DNA of 47,403 nucleotides. Source: a virus. The stretch lies in IMG/VR virus record IMGVR_UViG_3300031951_000283, positions 1 through 47,403 of that record. One strand, written 5' to 3'. Shown one piece after another: positions 17,644 through 26,320 of the stretch (position 1 is its first letter; each line of letters starts with the position of its first letter). A program made the position numbers and the translations under genes. The notes under the pieces are model-generated. The model was not told where the DNA came from. It did no database searches and saw only the letters and a list, made by a program, of their open reading frames with translations.

Positions 17644-19524
17644 TTATGCTAATAATGTTCCAACAACAAGAACTGTAGAGTTGTTGTTTGCTGTTGTAAC
17701 ACGTAGACGAGCATTTGATGCATCGATATCTGCAGAAACAGATCCCAATGAACCATTTGTTCCAACCATTGCATATTCTGTAATGGCTATATTATTTGAT
17801 GTATCCAGTGTCAAGATAACCTTTGAAACATCTGTGTGTGTTCCATATGCAATCTTAACAAGGAATTCTGCCGAACGATATGAAGCGTGTGGCCATGCAA
17901 ATGCTGTGTGTGTACTTGCTGTTGGTACAGCATGTGTTGCAGCAACTTGCTTTGCTACAGAAGCAATATCTATCGCATCAAAGTCTGGAATAACTGCTTC
18001 AAGAGCAGAAACTGCACGAGCATCAGTGAAGTATAGATTTGTTGTTCCTTCTGCAAGATCGTCTGTATCAGAATCTGCAACACCGTTTTCTGCAGTGATT
18101 GTTAGATTGTCTGATCCATCCTTTGTAATTATGATATTTGTCTTTGTTGCATTTGCAAGAAGTGTTGCTGCCTCTGCCTTAGCACGAGCAGCAGTGTAGT
18201 AAAGGTTTGTACCTTCTTCAATGTCTGTTGTGGTAAGTGCATTGATTGCATTATTAATTGCATCATTGCGATCTTCAACTTCATCAGCAATCTTTCCATC
18301 TGTATATAGATTTGCATTTTGTTCTGCAGTAAGTGCTACACCATTGGCATAACCTTCATAAGCAGAAGTAATTGCAATTTCACGAGCATCTGTATGAGCA
18401 ATCGCTGCATCTTCTGCTGCGTCTGCCTTAGCCTGTGAACCAATAACAGTTTCAGTTACTGCTGTATCAATTTCAAATGTTGTACCATCAAGAGTTAAAC
18501 CGTTACCAGCAAGGTATGTACCTTGACCTGAGAACTGTGTCCAATCCTGTCCTGCAAAAGTTGTAAGGTAGTGGTCAGCCTGTACCCATGCTGTTGAGGC
18601 ATAGTTATTACCTTCCATTACGAATACTGCTGCACCAACTAATTCTGATGCTGCGTCTGCGTCTGCTGGGCGTGATGCAACAAGTGTTGCTCCTGAAGCA
18701 GAGAGTTCCCAGATACCGTTTTCTGAATCAGTTGTTTGTCCCTTAAGAAGCAAACGATATCCAGCGTCAGTAATATCAAGTGGTGCGTGGCCATCAATGA
18801 CTGCACCAACAAAATCTCCTGCTACGTTTACATTAGATGTTGCAAGAAGATTTACGGCTGCCTTCCAGTTAAGACCAGAAGAAAGTCCGTCTGCGTATGC
18901 CTTAGCATTATTTTCTGCAGTTGTTGCTGCTGCATCTGCATAGTTATTTGAGCGAGTTACTTCATCAGAAATTTTTCCATCTGTATAAAGGTTTGCTGCT
19001 GTTTCTGCTCCGTTAGCCTTTGATGTTGCATCTGATGCTGCATCTGCAATTGCATCGTTCTTAGCGAGAAGAATTGCTGCATCACGAGCAATTACTTCGT
19101 CAGAGATTTCTCCGTCTGTGTATTGCTGTGCTGCAAGTATTGCATCTGCCTCAGCATCTGCTGCTGCACCAATTGTATCCCACAAACCAGTATTAGCATC
19201 TACTGCTCTTTGATCTGTAAAGTACTTATTAGATGCACCTTCTGAAAGATCATCTGTATCATGGTTTGAAAGTGAAGAAACTGTACCAGTTACATCACCA
19301 ACCAAATCTGCTGTAATTGTTCCTGCTGCAAAGTTTCCTGAGCCGTCACGCTTTACAACTGTATTTGGTGTATTTGTTGAGGTGGATGTTCCACCAATAA
19401 GACCAACAATATAATCTTGGTCATCTTGCTTCTTTGTAAGAATGTCAAAATTGTCAACTGTTGCGGTTGTACCTTCAACGATGAGACCATTCTTTACTTT
19501 AAAGTCTTTGTTTACTACTGCCAT
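17644..19524 (-). CDS. tail fibre with repeated helical and YFTDARA motifs
   Basis: The 626-residue protein starts [16 protein letters not shown]. It has repeated (D/E)[15 protein letters not shown]-type motifs (three or four) and NLYTDGKI(S/A)DEV repeats, linked by Ala-rich helices likely to form trimeric coiled coil. The last 80 residues ([22 protein letters not shown] then [14 protein letters not shown]) form a compact domain also seen in the 148-residue protein at 19540. The Shine-Dalgarno AAGGAGA lies 7 nt before the start. Role: structural tail fibre, probably receptor-facing through the shared C-terminal domain. Confidence 0.85.
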   Translation of the reverse strand: MAVVNKDFKVKNGLIVEGTTATVDNFDILTKKQDDQDYIVGLIGGTSTSTNTPNTVVKRDGSGNFAAGTITADLVGDVTGTVSSLSNHDTDDLSEGASNKYFTDQRAVDANTGLWDTIGAAADAEADAILAAQQYTDGEISDEVIARDAAILLAKNDAIADAASDATSKANGAETAANLYTDGKISDEVTRSNNYADAAATTAENNAKAYADGLSSGLNWKAAVNLLATSNVNVAGDFVGAVIDGHAPLDITDAGYRLLLKGQTTDSENGIWELSASGATLVASRPADADAASELVGAAVFVMEGNNYASTAWVQADHYLTTFAGQDWTQFSGQGTYLAGNGLTLDGTTFEIDTAVTETVIGSQAKADAAEDAAIAHTDAREIAITSAYEGYANGVALTAEQNANLYTDGKIADEVEDRNDAINNAINALTTTDIEEGTNLYYTAARAKAEAATLLANATKTNIIITKDGSDNLTITAENGVADSDTDDLAEGTTNLYFTDARAVSALEAVIPDFDAIDIASVAKQVAATHAVPTASTHTAFAWPHASYRSAEFLVKIAYGTHTDVSKVILTLDTSNNIAITEYAMVGTNGSLGSVSADIDASNARLRVTTANNNSTVLVVGTLLA

Positions 19525-19539
19525 CTTTTATCTCCTTAT

Positions 19540-19986
19540 TTACGCCTTAAGTCCAATTCGTGCGTAACGAACTGTGACTGGCTTAATTGCTTGGTCTGGT
19601 GTAACAGTTAATGAAACTGTATTTCCAACCCTAGAGACGCTAACGGTGCCAATATTCCCATCATTGTCTATCGTGCCATACTCAGAGACGCTTACATTTG
19701 TACCGTCCACCAAGATGGTCAACTCTGTTGCGTAGAACTTATTGTCTCCTGCAGTTACCTTTGCAATAGAAACAATATACTTAACCATGCGCCACTCTGT
19801 GGCGTCAAAGTTATCAATTATTGTGGCATTTTCAATACCATAAATTGTATTTTCATTATTACCAATTGATCCAAGATCTGTCGAACGGGCTGAGGTTGAA
19901 TCAATTAAATCTTCGTAGTCCTGTTGTGTAGGACGATCACCAGTTTGAAACTTGGTCTTTAGTGTTGGGATTGAGATTTTTGCCAT
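19540..19986 (-). CDS. fibre C-terminal-domain-like structural protein
   Basis: The 148-residue protein has an N-terminal linker (KFQTGDRPTQQDYEDLIDS) of a type common in phage baseplate and fibre-anchor proteins. The rest (MVKYIVSIAKVT then TELTILVDGTNVSVSEYGTI, SLTVTPDQAIKPVTVRYARIGL) matches the C-terminal domain of the fibre at 17644 in order and spacing. A TATAAT box ends 6 nt before the ATG. It probably shares a receptor-binding or capping role with that domain. Confidence 0.7.
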   Translation of the reverse strand: MAKISIPTLKTKFQTGDRPTQQDYEDLIDSTSARSTDLGSIGNNENTIYGIENATIIDNFDATEWRMVKYIVSIAKVTAGDNKFYATELTILVDGTNVSVSEYGTIDNDGNIGTVSVSRVGNTVSLTVTPDQAIKPVTVRYARIGLKA

Positions 19987-19992
19987 GTGCTT

Positions 19993-19998
19993 ATTATA
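19993..19998 (-). promoter_or_regulatory. near-leaderless promoter (TATAAT)
   Basis: On the minus strand TATAAT is followed by AAGCAC and then the ATG at 19986. The 6-nt spacing implies that the transcript begins at the start codon. Confidence 0.55.
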
Positions 19999-20014
19999 AC
20001 TCCCTTTTTATATT

Positions 20015-20236
20015 TTAAAGAATCCAGTTACTAAAACCAATAACTTGTAATGGAATTGGTGGGGGATTAGAAGCGCTGTATCCTTCAATTTGTATAGATT
20101 TAAATCTTACCCTAAATGGCAAGTCATGCTTAATTGTAACTGTTGGGCTAATTAGTGTTATTTGTTTTACAGAGTAGTCAATTGGCTTTATATATTTGGT
20201 TTTATGTTGTACGTTTGATAATGTTGCTCTTGCCAT
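20015..20236 (-). CDS. small hypothetical structural protein
   Basis: The 73-residue protein, MARATLSNVQHKTKYIKPIDY..., is not recognised. It has alternating beta-type residues and a Pro cluster (NPPPIPLQ). Its ATG overlaps the stop of the Ig-like protein upstream by one base, within the tail module. A role in tail assembly is inferred only from context. Confidence 0.6.
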   Translation of the reverse strand: MARATLSNVQHKTKYIKPIDYSVKQITLISPTVTIKHDLPFRVRFKSIQIEGYSASNPPPIPLQVIGFSNWIL

Positions 20237-20640
20237 TAATCAGTTACATCTTCAAGAATCTTCATGCTACCCTGGGCAACTGTCCAGACTCTTGTAGCAT
20301 CAGATAATTGAATATCGAAGATGTCTCCTGTTTGTAAAATAAAAGATTCTGAAGAAGTTAGCCAAACAGTAAACTCTCCAACCAAATCATCTGCGTCTGC
20401 TTGTGGGTTTAATTCCATGATCAGTGTTGCATCATCAGTAATAACGCCAAGGTCTGATGCATTGTTAGGTCTTTTAATTTTCATGTTAATGTTCCAGTCT
20501 GGAATAATTAATGGTTGTCCTGCATCATCAACAACATAAACCTTAAAACCAGATGTGTCTCCACGAACTACAGTCCAGATAACTGTTGGTGGTTTTTCAC
20601 CTATATCATATGAAGAAGCGGATCCACGAAAATTTGCCAT
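20236..20640 (-). CDS. Ig-like baseplate protein (BppU-N type), copy 1
   Basis: The 134-residue protein contains VIWTVVRGDTSGFKVYVVDDAGQPL, IMELNPQADADDLVGEFTVW and a closing VWTVAQGSMKILEDVTD. Similar layouts (W-x-VRGD near the start, G-x-(I/V)-x-V-x-x-DVT at the end) occur in the proteins at 30505 and 32708. They match the N-terminal Ig-like domain of upper baseplate proteins, which links baseplate and receptor-binding protein. A TATAAT box ends 6 nt before the ATG. Confidence 0.65.
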   Translation of the reverse strand: MANFRGSASSYDIGEKPPTVIWTVVRGDTSGFKVYVVDDAGQPLIIPDWNINMKIKRPNNASDLGVITDDATLIMELNPQADADDLVGEFTVWLTSSESFILQTGDIFDIQLSDATRVWTVAQGSMKILEDVTD

Positions 20641-20646
20641 GTGTTG

Positions 20647-20655
20647 ATTATATCA
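20647..20655 (-). promoter_or_regulatory. near-leaderless promoter (TGA-TATAAT)
   Basis: On the minus strand TGATATAAT is followed by CAACAC and the ATG at 20640, a 6-nt gap. It overlaps the last codons of the preceding gene. Confidence 0.55.
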
Positions 20656-20657
20656 TA

Positions 20658-21200
20658 TTAGGCTAATCCAGCCTTTAATGCTCCCCATGTACCGTTGCCT
20701 TTTGCCTCAACAATAATTACACCATTTGTTGTATGTGCATAGCCAACAATTCCCACTGCACCTGAACCTTCTGCTGGCCTTATCTTTGTCAAACCACCGT
20801 CTGGTCTGCCGACGTATAGAACATCTCCTGTGACAAACGATGATGTATTTACATTTGCAAGAACTCCAGCAACAACAACTTTTCCAATTGAATTGTTATT
20901 TAGTGATGTTTTTAATAAACCTAATACTGGCTTTACTGAGCCAGATGACCATAAATCTTCTGTATAATGTTTTATTCCAGGAACGGTATCTGAATAGTTA
21001 AATATATAAACTGGGGTGCCTGCAGGTAATGTCAAACCACTAACATTTTTAACATCTATTTGTATAATTGAAACATCTATAGATTCTAGTGATTCTTTTA
21101 CATCTCCCGCCAATTGTTCCAGGTCTCCGTGTACGTTTACTGGGTCTGTTGACCTTGGAAATGCTATCTGAAATTGACCTGATGTCTGATTAGTTGCCAT
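20658..21200 (-). CDS. virion structural protein (tail/fibre accessory)
   Basis: The 180-residue protein contains VKNVSGLTLPAGTPVYI and VLGLLKTSLNNNSIGKVVVAGVLANVNTSSF, then GDVLYVGRPDGGLT and GAVGIVGYAHTTNG. This order is recalled from phage structural proteins of the DUF2190-like/fibre-decoration kind, with an all-beta fold. It heads the minus-strand tail run and lies divergent from the lysis gene. A TGG-TATAAT box ends 9 nt before its ATG. Confidence 0.65.
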   Translation of the reverse strand: MATNQTSGQFQIAFPRSTDPVNVHGDLEQLAGDVKESLESIDVSIIQIDVKNVSGLTLPAGTPVYIFNYSDTVPGIKHYTEDLWSSGSVKPVLGLLKTSLNNNSIGKVVVAGVLANVNTSSFVTGDVLYVGRPDGGLTKIRPAEGSGAVGIVGYAHTTNGVIIVEAKGNGTWGALKAGLA

Positions 21201-21209
21201 AATATACTT

Positions 21210-21218
21210 ATTATACCA
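21210..21218 (-). promoter_or_regulatory. near-leaderless promoter (TGG-TATAAT), divergent with lysis promoter
   Basis: On the minus strand TGGTATAAT ends 9 nt before the ATG at 21200. Only 12 bp separate it from the -35 box of the plus-strand promoter at 21231, so the two promoters are back to back. Confidence 0.55.
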
Positions 21219-21230
21219 CTTTTAAGATAT

Positions 21231-21260
21231 TTGACATGGGTCTGAAATTCATGTTATACT
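21231..21260 (+). promoter_or_regulatory. promoter of the lysozyme-like gene
   Basis: TTGACA (21231-21236), an 18-nt spacer and TATACT (21255-21260) with TGT in front form a near-consensus vegetative promoter. It reads into the lysozyme-like gene. Confidence 0.7.
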
Positions 21261-21270
21261 AGGAAGTAAC

Positions 21271-21295
21271 ATGACACCCTTTAACAAGGTGTCAT
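21271..21295 (+). promoter_or_regulatory. 5' UTR stem-loop
   Basis: ATGACACC (21271-21278) and GGTGTCAT (21288-21295) form a perfect 8-bp stem with a 9-nt loop, a few bases after the expected transcription start. The ribosome site AAGGAGG follows, free of the stem. It may stabilise the mRNA or be a protein operator. Confidence 0.6.
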
Positions 21296-21316
21296 TCCGT
21301 TTCTAAGGAGGAAACT

Positions 21317-21880
21317 ATGATTACTTTTATGAATAATAATAAGAACATCATTGGCACACTCAGCATATTGGCTATGTTTTCCGTTTGGTCAAACGTGGCT
21401 AATGCTTCTGAAAACCGATTAGACGATAGTAAAACTATCGTGCTTGAAGAGACTATTGAGGCCACGGAAGTGGCCAAAAGTGTTTCTAAGGCTAAAGAAG
21501 ATCAGTTAGAAAAATACAAAAATGCTGTAAATCTATCTGACAAAGACCTTAAAAATCTACTAGCATTAGTAGGCTTTGAAGGTCAAAAACTAAGGGAGGC
21601 TTGGGCTATTGCTAAGAAGGAATCTGGCGGTAGACCAATGGCATTGAACCTTAGCAAAAGAACTGGAGATAGTTCTTATGGCTTATTTCAAATAAATATG
21701 ATTGGCGACCTTGGTCCTGAACGTAGAGATAAGTTTAAGTTAGAATCAAACTATGAGTTATTTAATCCAGTATTAAATGCTCAAGTTGCATTCCACATGT
21801 CAAATGGTGGAGAGAATTGGATTGCCTGGAAGGGCATTACTCCAAGAACAAAGCAACTAATGGGTGGATTCCCACAATAA
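21317..21880 (+). CDS. secreted lysozyme/transglycosylase-like lysin
   Basis: The 187-residue protein has a Sec-type signal peptide (basic MNNNKN, hydrophobic IIGTLSILAMFSVWS, cleavage likely after NVANA). A helical linker follows (about 35-75), then a lysozyme-like domain with AIAKKESGGRPMALN and GDSSYGLFQINMIG; the Glu in KKESGG is the expected catalytic acid. Such domains cut peptidoglycan glycan strands. The Shine-Dalgarno AAGGAGG lies 5 nt before the ATG. It is the only plus-strand gene inside the left arm, and its 3' end overlaps the convergent gene at 21857 by 24 bp. The signal peptide suggests a Sec-exported endolysin; a virion-associated lysin is the alternative. Confidence 0.8.
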   Translation: MITFMNNNKNIIGTLSILAMFSVWSNVANASENRLDDSKTIVLEETIEATEVAKSVSKAKEDQLEKYKNAVNLSDKDLKNLLALVGFEGQKLREAWAIAKKESGGRPMALNLSKRTGDSSYGLFQINMIGDLGPERRDKFKLESNYELFNPVLNAQVAFHMSNGGENWIAWKGITPRTKQLMGGFPQ

Positions 21881-22750
21881 AATACCAGATGGATCCAGGG
21901 CTGCTACTTTATTCTTAAAGTGGTTATGCCTTGGATCCATTCCATGTTTTGCAGGCATTCCGATAACACTGTTAGTCGATAAAAGTCCAGCAGACTGACT
22001 AAATGCAGAATTTCCAACTATTAAAACTTTGGCAGTTAACATAAAAATAAACGAACTATATGTGTCCATATCATTTCTTATTGTTACATTTGGGTATGCC
22101 CTTTTAAGTAAATCAAAGTTAATACTTGTATGAGGATACTCTCCAGATTCGTTCTGATATAAATGTGGCTGTCTCCACATACGCTCTTGGTTATGTCCTT
22201 TTGGAGTAAAAGTACTACCGTCAGAATCAGTACAAATAATAACATCTGGATTATCCATTTGACATCTATCTATAATTTCTGGTATTTGTAATAAAACCTT
22301 TTCATAAAATTCATCCTCTACGTACCTTGGATTTTCTGGTATAGCATTTCCTCTTCTAATGTGGATAACTATAGAATTATGGGTTTCGTTAGTAAATTTA
22401 TTAAAATGTATTGCTTCTTTTAAAAAATCAACATCGTCGTTTGTAGTTGCAAAGCCTGGAGGTGGGGCACCTGCACCAACACTTTTACATAAAGTTTTGT
22501 ATGGTATAGAATCAAAATTAATATTTGCCCACGGATTATATAAAACATTATTAAACTTATACATTAAATCTTTATATTTTGGATCATCTTCTCCGTCAAT
22601 CCCATCAGATTTATGAATTAAAAACCAGTCAATAGGTGTATCTTTAAATATTTTTTTATGGTACTTGGCATATGACATAGCATATATTTTTTTCCATAGC
22701 ATTGCACCCAAACCATCCATAGTTTTAAACTCTTTGACAATATTTGTCAT
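21857..22750 (-). CDS. fucosyltransferase-like glycosyltransferase
   Basis: The protein has about 297 residues. The start at 22750 is preferred over ATG 22756 because AGGGG lies 6 nt upstream and the ATGA overlap couples it to the SGNH gene. The N-terminal lobe (TMDGLGAMLWKKIYAMSYAK) resembles GT11-type enzymes (gGLGNQmfq-like). VIHIRRGNA is the HxRRG(D/N) motif that binds GDP in alpha-1,2/1,6-fucosyltransferases. LIVGNSAFSQSAGLLS is the second conserved donor-site motif. It would transfer fucose or a related GDP-L-sugar; the neighbouring epimerase suggests GDP-L-galactose. The acceptor is unknown. Confidence 0.75.
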   Translation of the reverse strand: MTNIVKEFKTMDGLGAMLWKKIYAMSYAKYHKKIFKDTPIDWFLIHKSDGIDGEDDPKYKDLMYKFNNVLYNPWANINFDSIPYKTLCKSVGAGAPPPGFATTNDDVDFLKEAIHFNKFTNETHNSIVIHIRRGNAIPENPRYVEDEFYEKVLLQIPEIIDRCQMDNPDVIICTDSDGSTFTPKGHNQERMWRQPHLYQNESGEYPHTSINFDLLKRAYPNVTIRNDMDTYSSFIFMLTAKVLIVGNSAFSQSAGLLSTNSVIGMPAKHGMDPRHNHFKNKVAALDPSGILLWESTH

Positions 22751-23703
22751 AGCCATCCCCTAGATGTTAATTCATTATAATACATATCTTTCCAGTGCAA
22801 TTGTCTGTGTATTCCAGGATGTGGTCTATTTGATCCTGGACCCCATGGACCAGCAAACTTGTGATAGTCATATGCCATATCAAAAATATCTTTATGATTA
22901 TCAAAATATTCTTTATGGCATTCCACAGAATCCCAATTTATCATCTTATATTGTGGCAACAACTTGTCTGTTGTATCTCCATGAATATCAAATTCAAAAT
23001 TTATAGGGAACTGTGCTCTAGTTGTATCTGTAAAATAATTTTTAAAAGTATTTTTTAAAAATGTTTCATCAGAATCTGTTAATGCATTTGACCATGTACT
23101 CCAAATAAGTTTAATTCCTTGTGAATTACAAAATGTTTCTAGCATTTTTATATGATCTAAATTTTGATAATAAACCCATTCATAAGGCAAAATTTCTTGA
23201 TAGTTCCATGGCGCTGTAACTTTAGTTTTCTTTGGTGAGTAATTAATATACCAATCTTGCATATATTCTGCATTTGGTGAGACAAAATAAAATCTTTCAA
23301 AATTTGCAAAATTACAAATAACGATTTCTGGAATATATTCATACTTATTTATTAATCCAAAAAAACTAGAAACTAATTTGTTTATTGCTGCCCCACTATA
23401 TGATATATTTCCTATTAAATATTTATCATACCCTAATTCTTCTTGCAATAAGTTAGACCACCTTAAACTTTCTGGAAGACCTTGACCTAAAGTTAAAGAA
23501 CAACCCAAAGCAATTATGTTAGGCTTTTGTGCAAAGTCTATAGATCTTAGGCCATCCTCATTCCATTGATAACTATATTCTGGCCTAGGTATTTCTGCGT
23601 GTGCTGCAATGATTGGATCATTTACTTTGTAATTTCTGTTTTTATTATTTTTATTATATCCAGTATGTGGTATTGGACCAGGGATATATAAATTATCAAA
23701 CAT
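22747..23703 (-). CDS. SGNH/GDSL-like hydrolase or acyltransferase
   Basis: The 318-residue protein has IIALGCSLTLGQGLP (about residues 63-77), equivalent to block I with the nucleophile Ser69, an Asn region (NISYSGAAINKL), and a C-terminal HPGIHRQLHW that fits the catalytic His of block V. SGNH enzymes remove or add acyl groups on sugars and other molecules. The gene lies between two sugar-transferase-like genes and overlaps the next by 4 bp, so acetyl decoration or trimming of a glycan is a fair inference. The long central region (about 130-280) is not recognised. Confidence 0.7.
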   Translation of the reverse strand: MFDNLYIPGPIPHTGYNKNNKNRNYKVNDPIIAAHAEIPRPEYSYQWNEDGLRSIDFAQKPNIIALGCSLTLGQGLPESLRWSNLLQEELGYDKYLIGNISYSGAAINKLVSSFFGLINKYEYIPEIVICNFANFERFYFVSPNAEYMQDWYINYSPKKTKVTAPWNYQEILPYEWVYYQNLDHIKMLETFCNSQGIKLIWSTWSNALTDSDETFLKNTFKNYFTDTTRAQFPINFEFDIHGDTTDKLLPQYKMINWDSVECHKEYFDNHKDIFDMAYDYHKFAGPWGPGSNRPHPGIHRQLHWKDMYYNELTSRGWL

Positions 23704-23710
23704 AAAAACT

Positions 23711-23719
23711 AGTATATCA
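23711..23719 (-). promoter_or_regulatory. near-leaderless promoter (TGA-TATACT)
   Basis: On the minus strand TATACT ends 7 nt before the ATG at 23703. The 79-bp gap downstream of the 23783 gene contains no other feature that could be supported. Confidence 0.45.
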
Positions 23720-23782
23720 GATTAGACTTTTTTATCTTTCTGTGTTTTTTCCACATTCTATACTTTAAAATTAATCTTTTTA

Positions 23783-24817
23783 TCATTTTAACTTAGACTC
23801 CTGCCATTCTCTCCACCACATTTTTCTACCGTTGTCTAGTGGATACCCATTCCAAGAATATGGAAGTGCTGTTGCTTTTGGCGGATTGTCAAAAAAATCC
23901 CACGTCTCAACACCTCTTTGATTACGTACTCTGTGTATGTATCCTGAATAAGTGCTTCCAGATGTACCAACAAAATTTATAGAATCATGCAAAACCAAGT
24001 TACAAATTAAACCAAAAATAACCTCATCTTGAAACGGTAAGGACATAAACTCATCTCTAAAATTATTGACTATATATTCATCAAGCAATATAAATCTATG
24101 CTTATTATCTTGTATCATTTTGTTTCCTGGTTCACAGGTAGAAACAACTATTGGAAATCCATTATTTTCATATCTATTTAGCCAAGACTCAAACATATCT
24201 TGTGTCGTATTAAACATTTTAATATGATCTGAAAGTCTTAAATGCATACCCTGAAAAGATCCCAAAGAATTAGATATTTTTTTTGCTAAGTCAACATATA
24301 CATCTTTAAATCTTACAGACTTCAGGGCGTTATCTAGTTGTGAACTCCTATTATAGAAAAATCTACTATACCATCCAAGTGTTTTTTTAAGATGAACATT
24401 TTTGTCTAATGGAATTCGTTGTCTTCCTTCAGCAAACAATAATTCATTTTCAGATACTTCATTTTCTGCACTATAATAATATCCACTAAGAGTGTCATCA
24501 ATTACAAACTCTTCTTGTTTAAAAAAATCAATCTTTGTATCTATAAAAGTTAGATTTTCATTAAAGTTCATTAAATCTAAAAGGTGTGGAAATTGATCTG
24601 GATTTGTAAAATTTTTTCTTTGTTCATTATGCCATCTGCTTGGTGTAAAAATTGGAACATTTCTAGAGTTATATAGATCGTCTCCTGTATTACTTACATA
24701 ATGAACAATCAAATCTTTTTTTGTTTCATGTGCAAGTCCTACAGCCAACTCTAAACTCATAACCTGATTTATCATTCCTGTAGGGTTATATAATTGAAAA
24801 AAAATTTTATTTGACAT
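23783..24817 (-). CDS. O-fucosyltransferase-like glycosyltransferase
   Basis: The 344-residue protein opens IFFQLYNPTGMINQVMSLELAVGLAHETKKDLIVHY, like the nucleotide-sugar lobe (N-Q-x-x-S-L-E) of GDP-fucose protein O-fucosyltransferases and bacterial nodulation-type relatives. MHLRLSDH takes the place of the HxRxxD donor motif, and FVGTSGSTYSGYIHRVRNQRG matches the (S/T)SS-type C-terminal motif with its Arg. Its start overlaps the epimerase gene by 11 bp. Expected activity: transfer of a GDP-linked L-sugar, possibly to protein. The match is distant, so the exact family is uncertain. Confidence 0.65.
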   Translation of the reverse strand: MSNKIFFQLYNPTGMINQVMSLELAVGLAHETKKDLIVHYVSNTGDDLYNSRNVPIFTPSRWHNEQRKNFTNPDQFPHLLDLMNFNENLTFIDTKIDFFKQEEFVIDDTLSGYYYSAENEVSENELLFAEGRQRIPLDKNVHLKKTLGWYSRFFYNRSSQLDNALKSVRFKDVYVDLAKKISNSLGSFQGMHLRLSDHIKMFNTTQDMFESWLNRYENNGFPIVVSTCEPGNKMIQDNKHRFILLDEYIVNNFRDEFMSLPFQDEVIFGLICNLVLHDSINFVGTSGSTYSGYIHRVRNQRGVETWDFFDNPPKATALPYSWNGYPLDNGRKMWWREWQESKLK

Positions 24818-25775
24818 TATTAATTTGACTGCTTATCCATTTGTATGTTTCGCTAATTCCATACTCTAAATCTTCGCTTGGTCTATATCCTAAAACCTTT
24901 GTTATTAAATCATTATGAGATGTTCTAGCATGTACCCCTAATGGTCCAGCAACATACTTCTTGTTAAGTTTTTTGTTAGCAATACTACAAACTATATCTA
25001 CTAACTCATTAATAGAAACATTTCTTTCAGACCCTATGTTTATTGGCTCAAAGTAATTTTCTTCTCTATAAAAATCTATTGTAGCCTTAACCGCTTCATC
25101 GATATATAAAAATGAACGATGTTGCTCTCCGTTACCCCAGATTTCTATTTCATCTGTTGCTTTTGCTACCTTACGACAAATTGCTGCTGGTGCTTTTTCT
25201 TTACCGCCATCCCATGTACCATATGGTCCATATACGTTGTGGTATCTTGCTATCTTATTTTTCATACCATAATTTCTATTATATGCAAGATAGAGGCGTT
25301 CGCTAAATAATTTTTCCCAGCCGTACTCTGTATCTGGTGCTGCTGGATAAACAGTATCTTCACGGGTATTTATTGAGCCTGGATCCATTTGATTATATTC
25401 TGGATATACGCAAGCAGTAGATGAAAAGAATACAGATCTAATCCCCACCTGTTCTGCTCTTTTTAAAACATTAACATTTATTAATATTGAGTTGCCCATA
25501 ACTTCGGCATCATTGTCTCCAGAGTTAATATATCCTGCTCCACCCATATCTGCAGCAAGTTGATAAACCTCATCAAATCTTTTGTTTAAAACTTTTTCTA
25601 CAATCTCTTTATTTCTTAAATCACCTATAATGAAATCATCAGCATAACTATTCCAGTACTCTGGATATTTAAGATCTACTCCACGAACCCAAAAACCTTC
25701 TTCTTTTAATTTTTTAACAAGATGACTCCCAATAAAGCCACCTGCTCCAAGTACTATTGCTGTTTTTGATTCCAT
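24807..25775 (-). CDS. GDP-mannose 3,5-epimerase-like NAD-dependent epimerase
   Basis: The 322-residue protein is an extended short-chain dehydrogenase: LGAGGFIGSHL (NAD site), SSTACVYPE (catalytic Ser/Cys region), then EYGWEKL (Tyr and Lys of the YxxxK motif). The stretches HNVYGPYGTWDGGKEKAPAA and WGNGEQHRSFLYID closely follow plant GDP-mannose 3,5-epimerase, which makes GDP-L-galactose and some GDP-L-gulose from GDP-mannose. LAADMGGAGYI is also characteristic. Length is close to the plant enzyme without its N-terminal extension. The Shine-Dalgarno GGAGG is strong. It would make the donor for the two adjacent fucosyltransferase-like enzymes (inference). Confidence 0.85.
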   Translation of the reverse strand: MESKTAIVLGAGGFIGSHLVKKLKEEGFWVRGVDLKYPEYWNSYADDFIIGDLRNKEIVEKVLNKRFDEVYQLAADMGGAGYINSGDNDAEVMGNSILINVNVLKRAEQVGIRSVFFSSTACVYPEYNQMDPGSINTREDTVYPAAPDTEYGWEKLFSERLYLAYNRNYGMKNKIARYHNVYGPYGTWDGGKEKAPAAICRKVAKATDEIEIWGNGEQHRSFLYIDEAVKATIDFYREENYFEPINIGSERNVSINELVDIVCSIANKKLNKKYVAGPLGVHARTSHNDLITKVLGYRPSEDLEYGISETYKWISSQINNVK

Positions 25776-26320
25776 TGTTCCTCCGTTATAGTTTTACGAA
25801 TTACATCTAAATACCCTGGACCTTTTTGTACCCACCAGTGATCTGGTTCAACAAAATGAAAGAATATCATTGCTACATTTCCAGATTTTGGGTTAGGAAA
25901 ATTTTCTCTCCAGTGCAACTGATCATTTCCATAATATGCGAGGGCTTGATTTGGATATAAAGTATATGCTTTATCTATTACAAATAAATCCCATGGCTCT
26001 GTTTGATAAACACAAAAATCTATTGTATATGTGCAAGCATTATCATCTATATGCTTATATAGATTTGCTTGCTCACCCTCATAATGTGCAAAAAGAGAGT
26101 ATGATGGAATAAGAGTTTCACTATTAAATTGTTTCCTTGCTATAGGTATTAGTTTTTCTGCATAAGAGTCTATCAATGAATCATTAAAGCAATACCTTCC
26201 AAATCCAGCAGAATAGTCTTGTGTATTTTTTGGTTTATTTTTTAAATAATTGCTAAGTTCATAATATTCTTCGTCAGAAAAAACTTTATCCATAATAACT
26301 GGATCTTTAATATCTATCAT
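25754..26320 (-). CDS. 2-oxoglutarate/Fe(II) dioxygenase-like protein (7, divergent)
   Basis: The protein has about 188 residues when started at ATG 26320, giving an ATGA overlap with the dioxygenase upstream; an in-frame TTG at 26329 is less likely. The iron site is KHIDDNA (His90, Asp92) with distal His136 in LHWREN. The region between lacks the usual YINDDYEGG strand and instead reads YTIDFCVYQTEPWDLFV, so it belongs to a different branch from the other seven. It is coupled to both neighbours and sits directly before the epimerase. Likely role: hydroxylation of protein or sugar; the target is unknown. Confidence 0.7.
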   Translation of the reverse strand: MIDIKDPVIMDKVFSDEEYYELSNYLKNKPKNTQDYSAGFGRYCFNDSLIDSYAEKLIPIARKQFNSETLIPSYSLFAHYEGEQANLYKHIDDNACTYTIDFCVYQTEPWDLFVIDKAYTLYPNQALAYYGNDQLHWRENFPNPKSGNVAMIFFHFVEPDHWWVQKGPGYLDVIRKTITEEQWNQKQQ

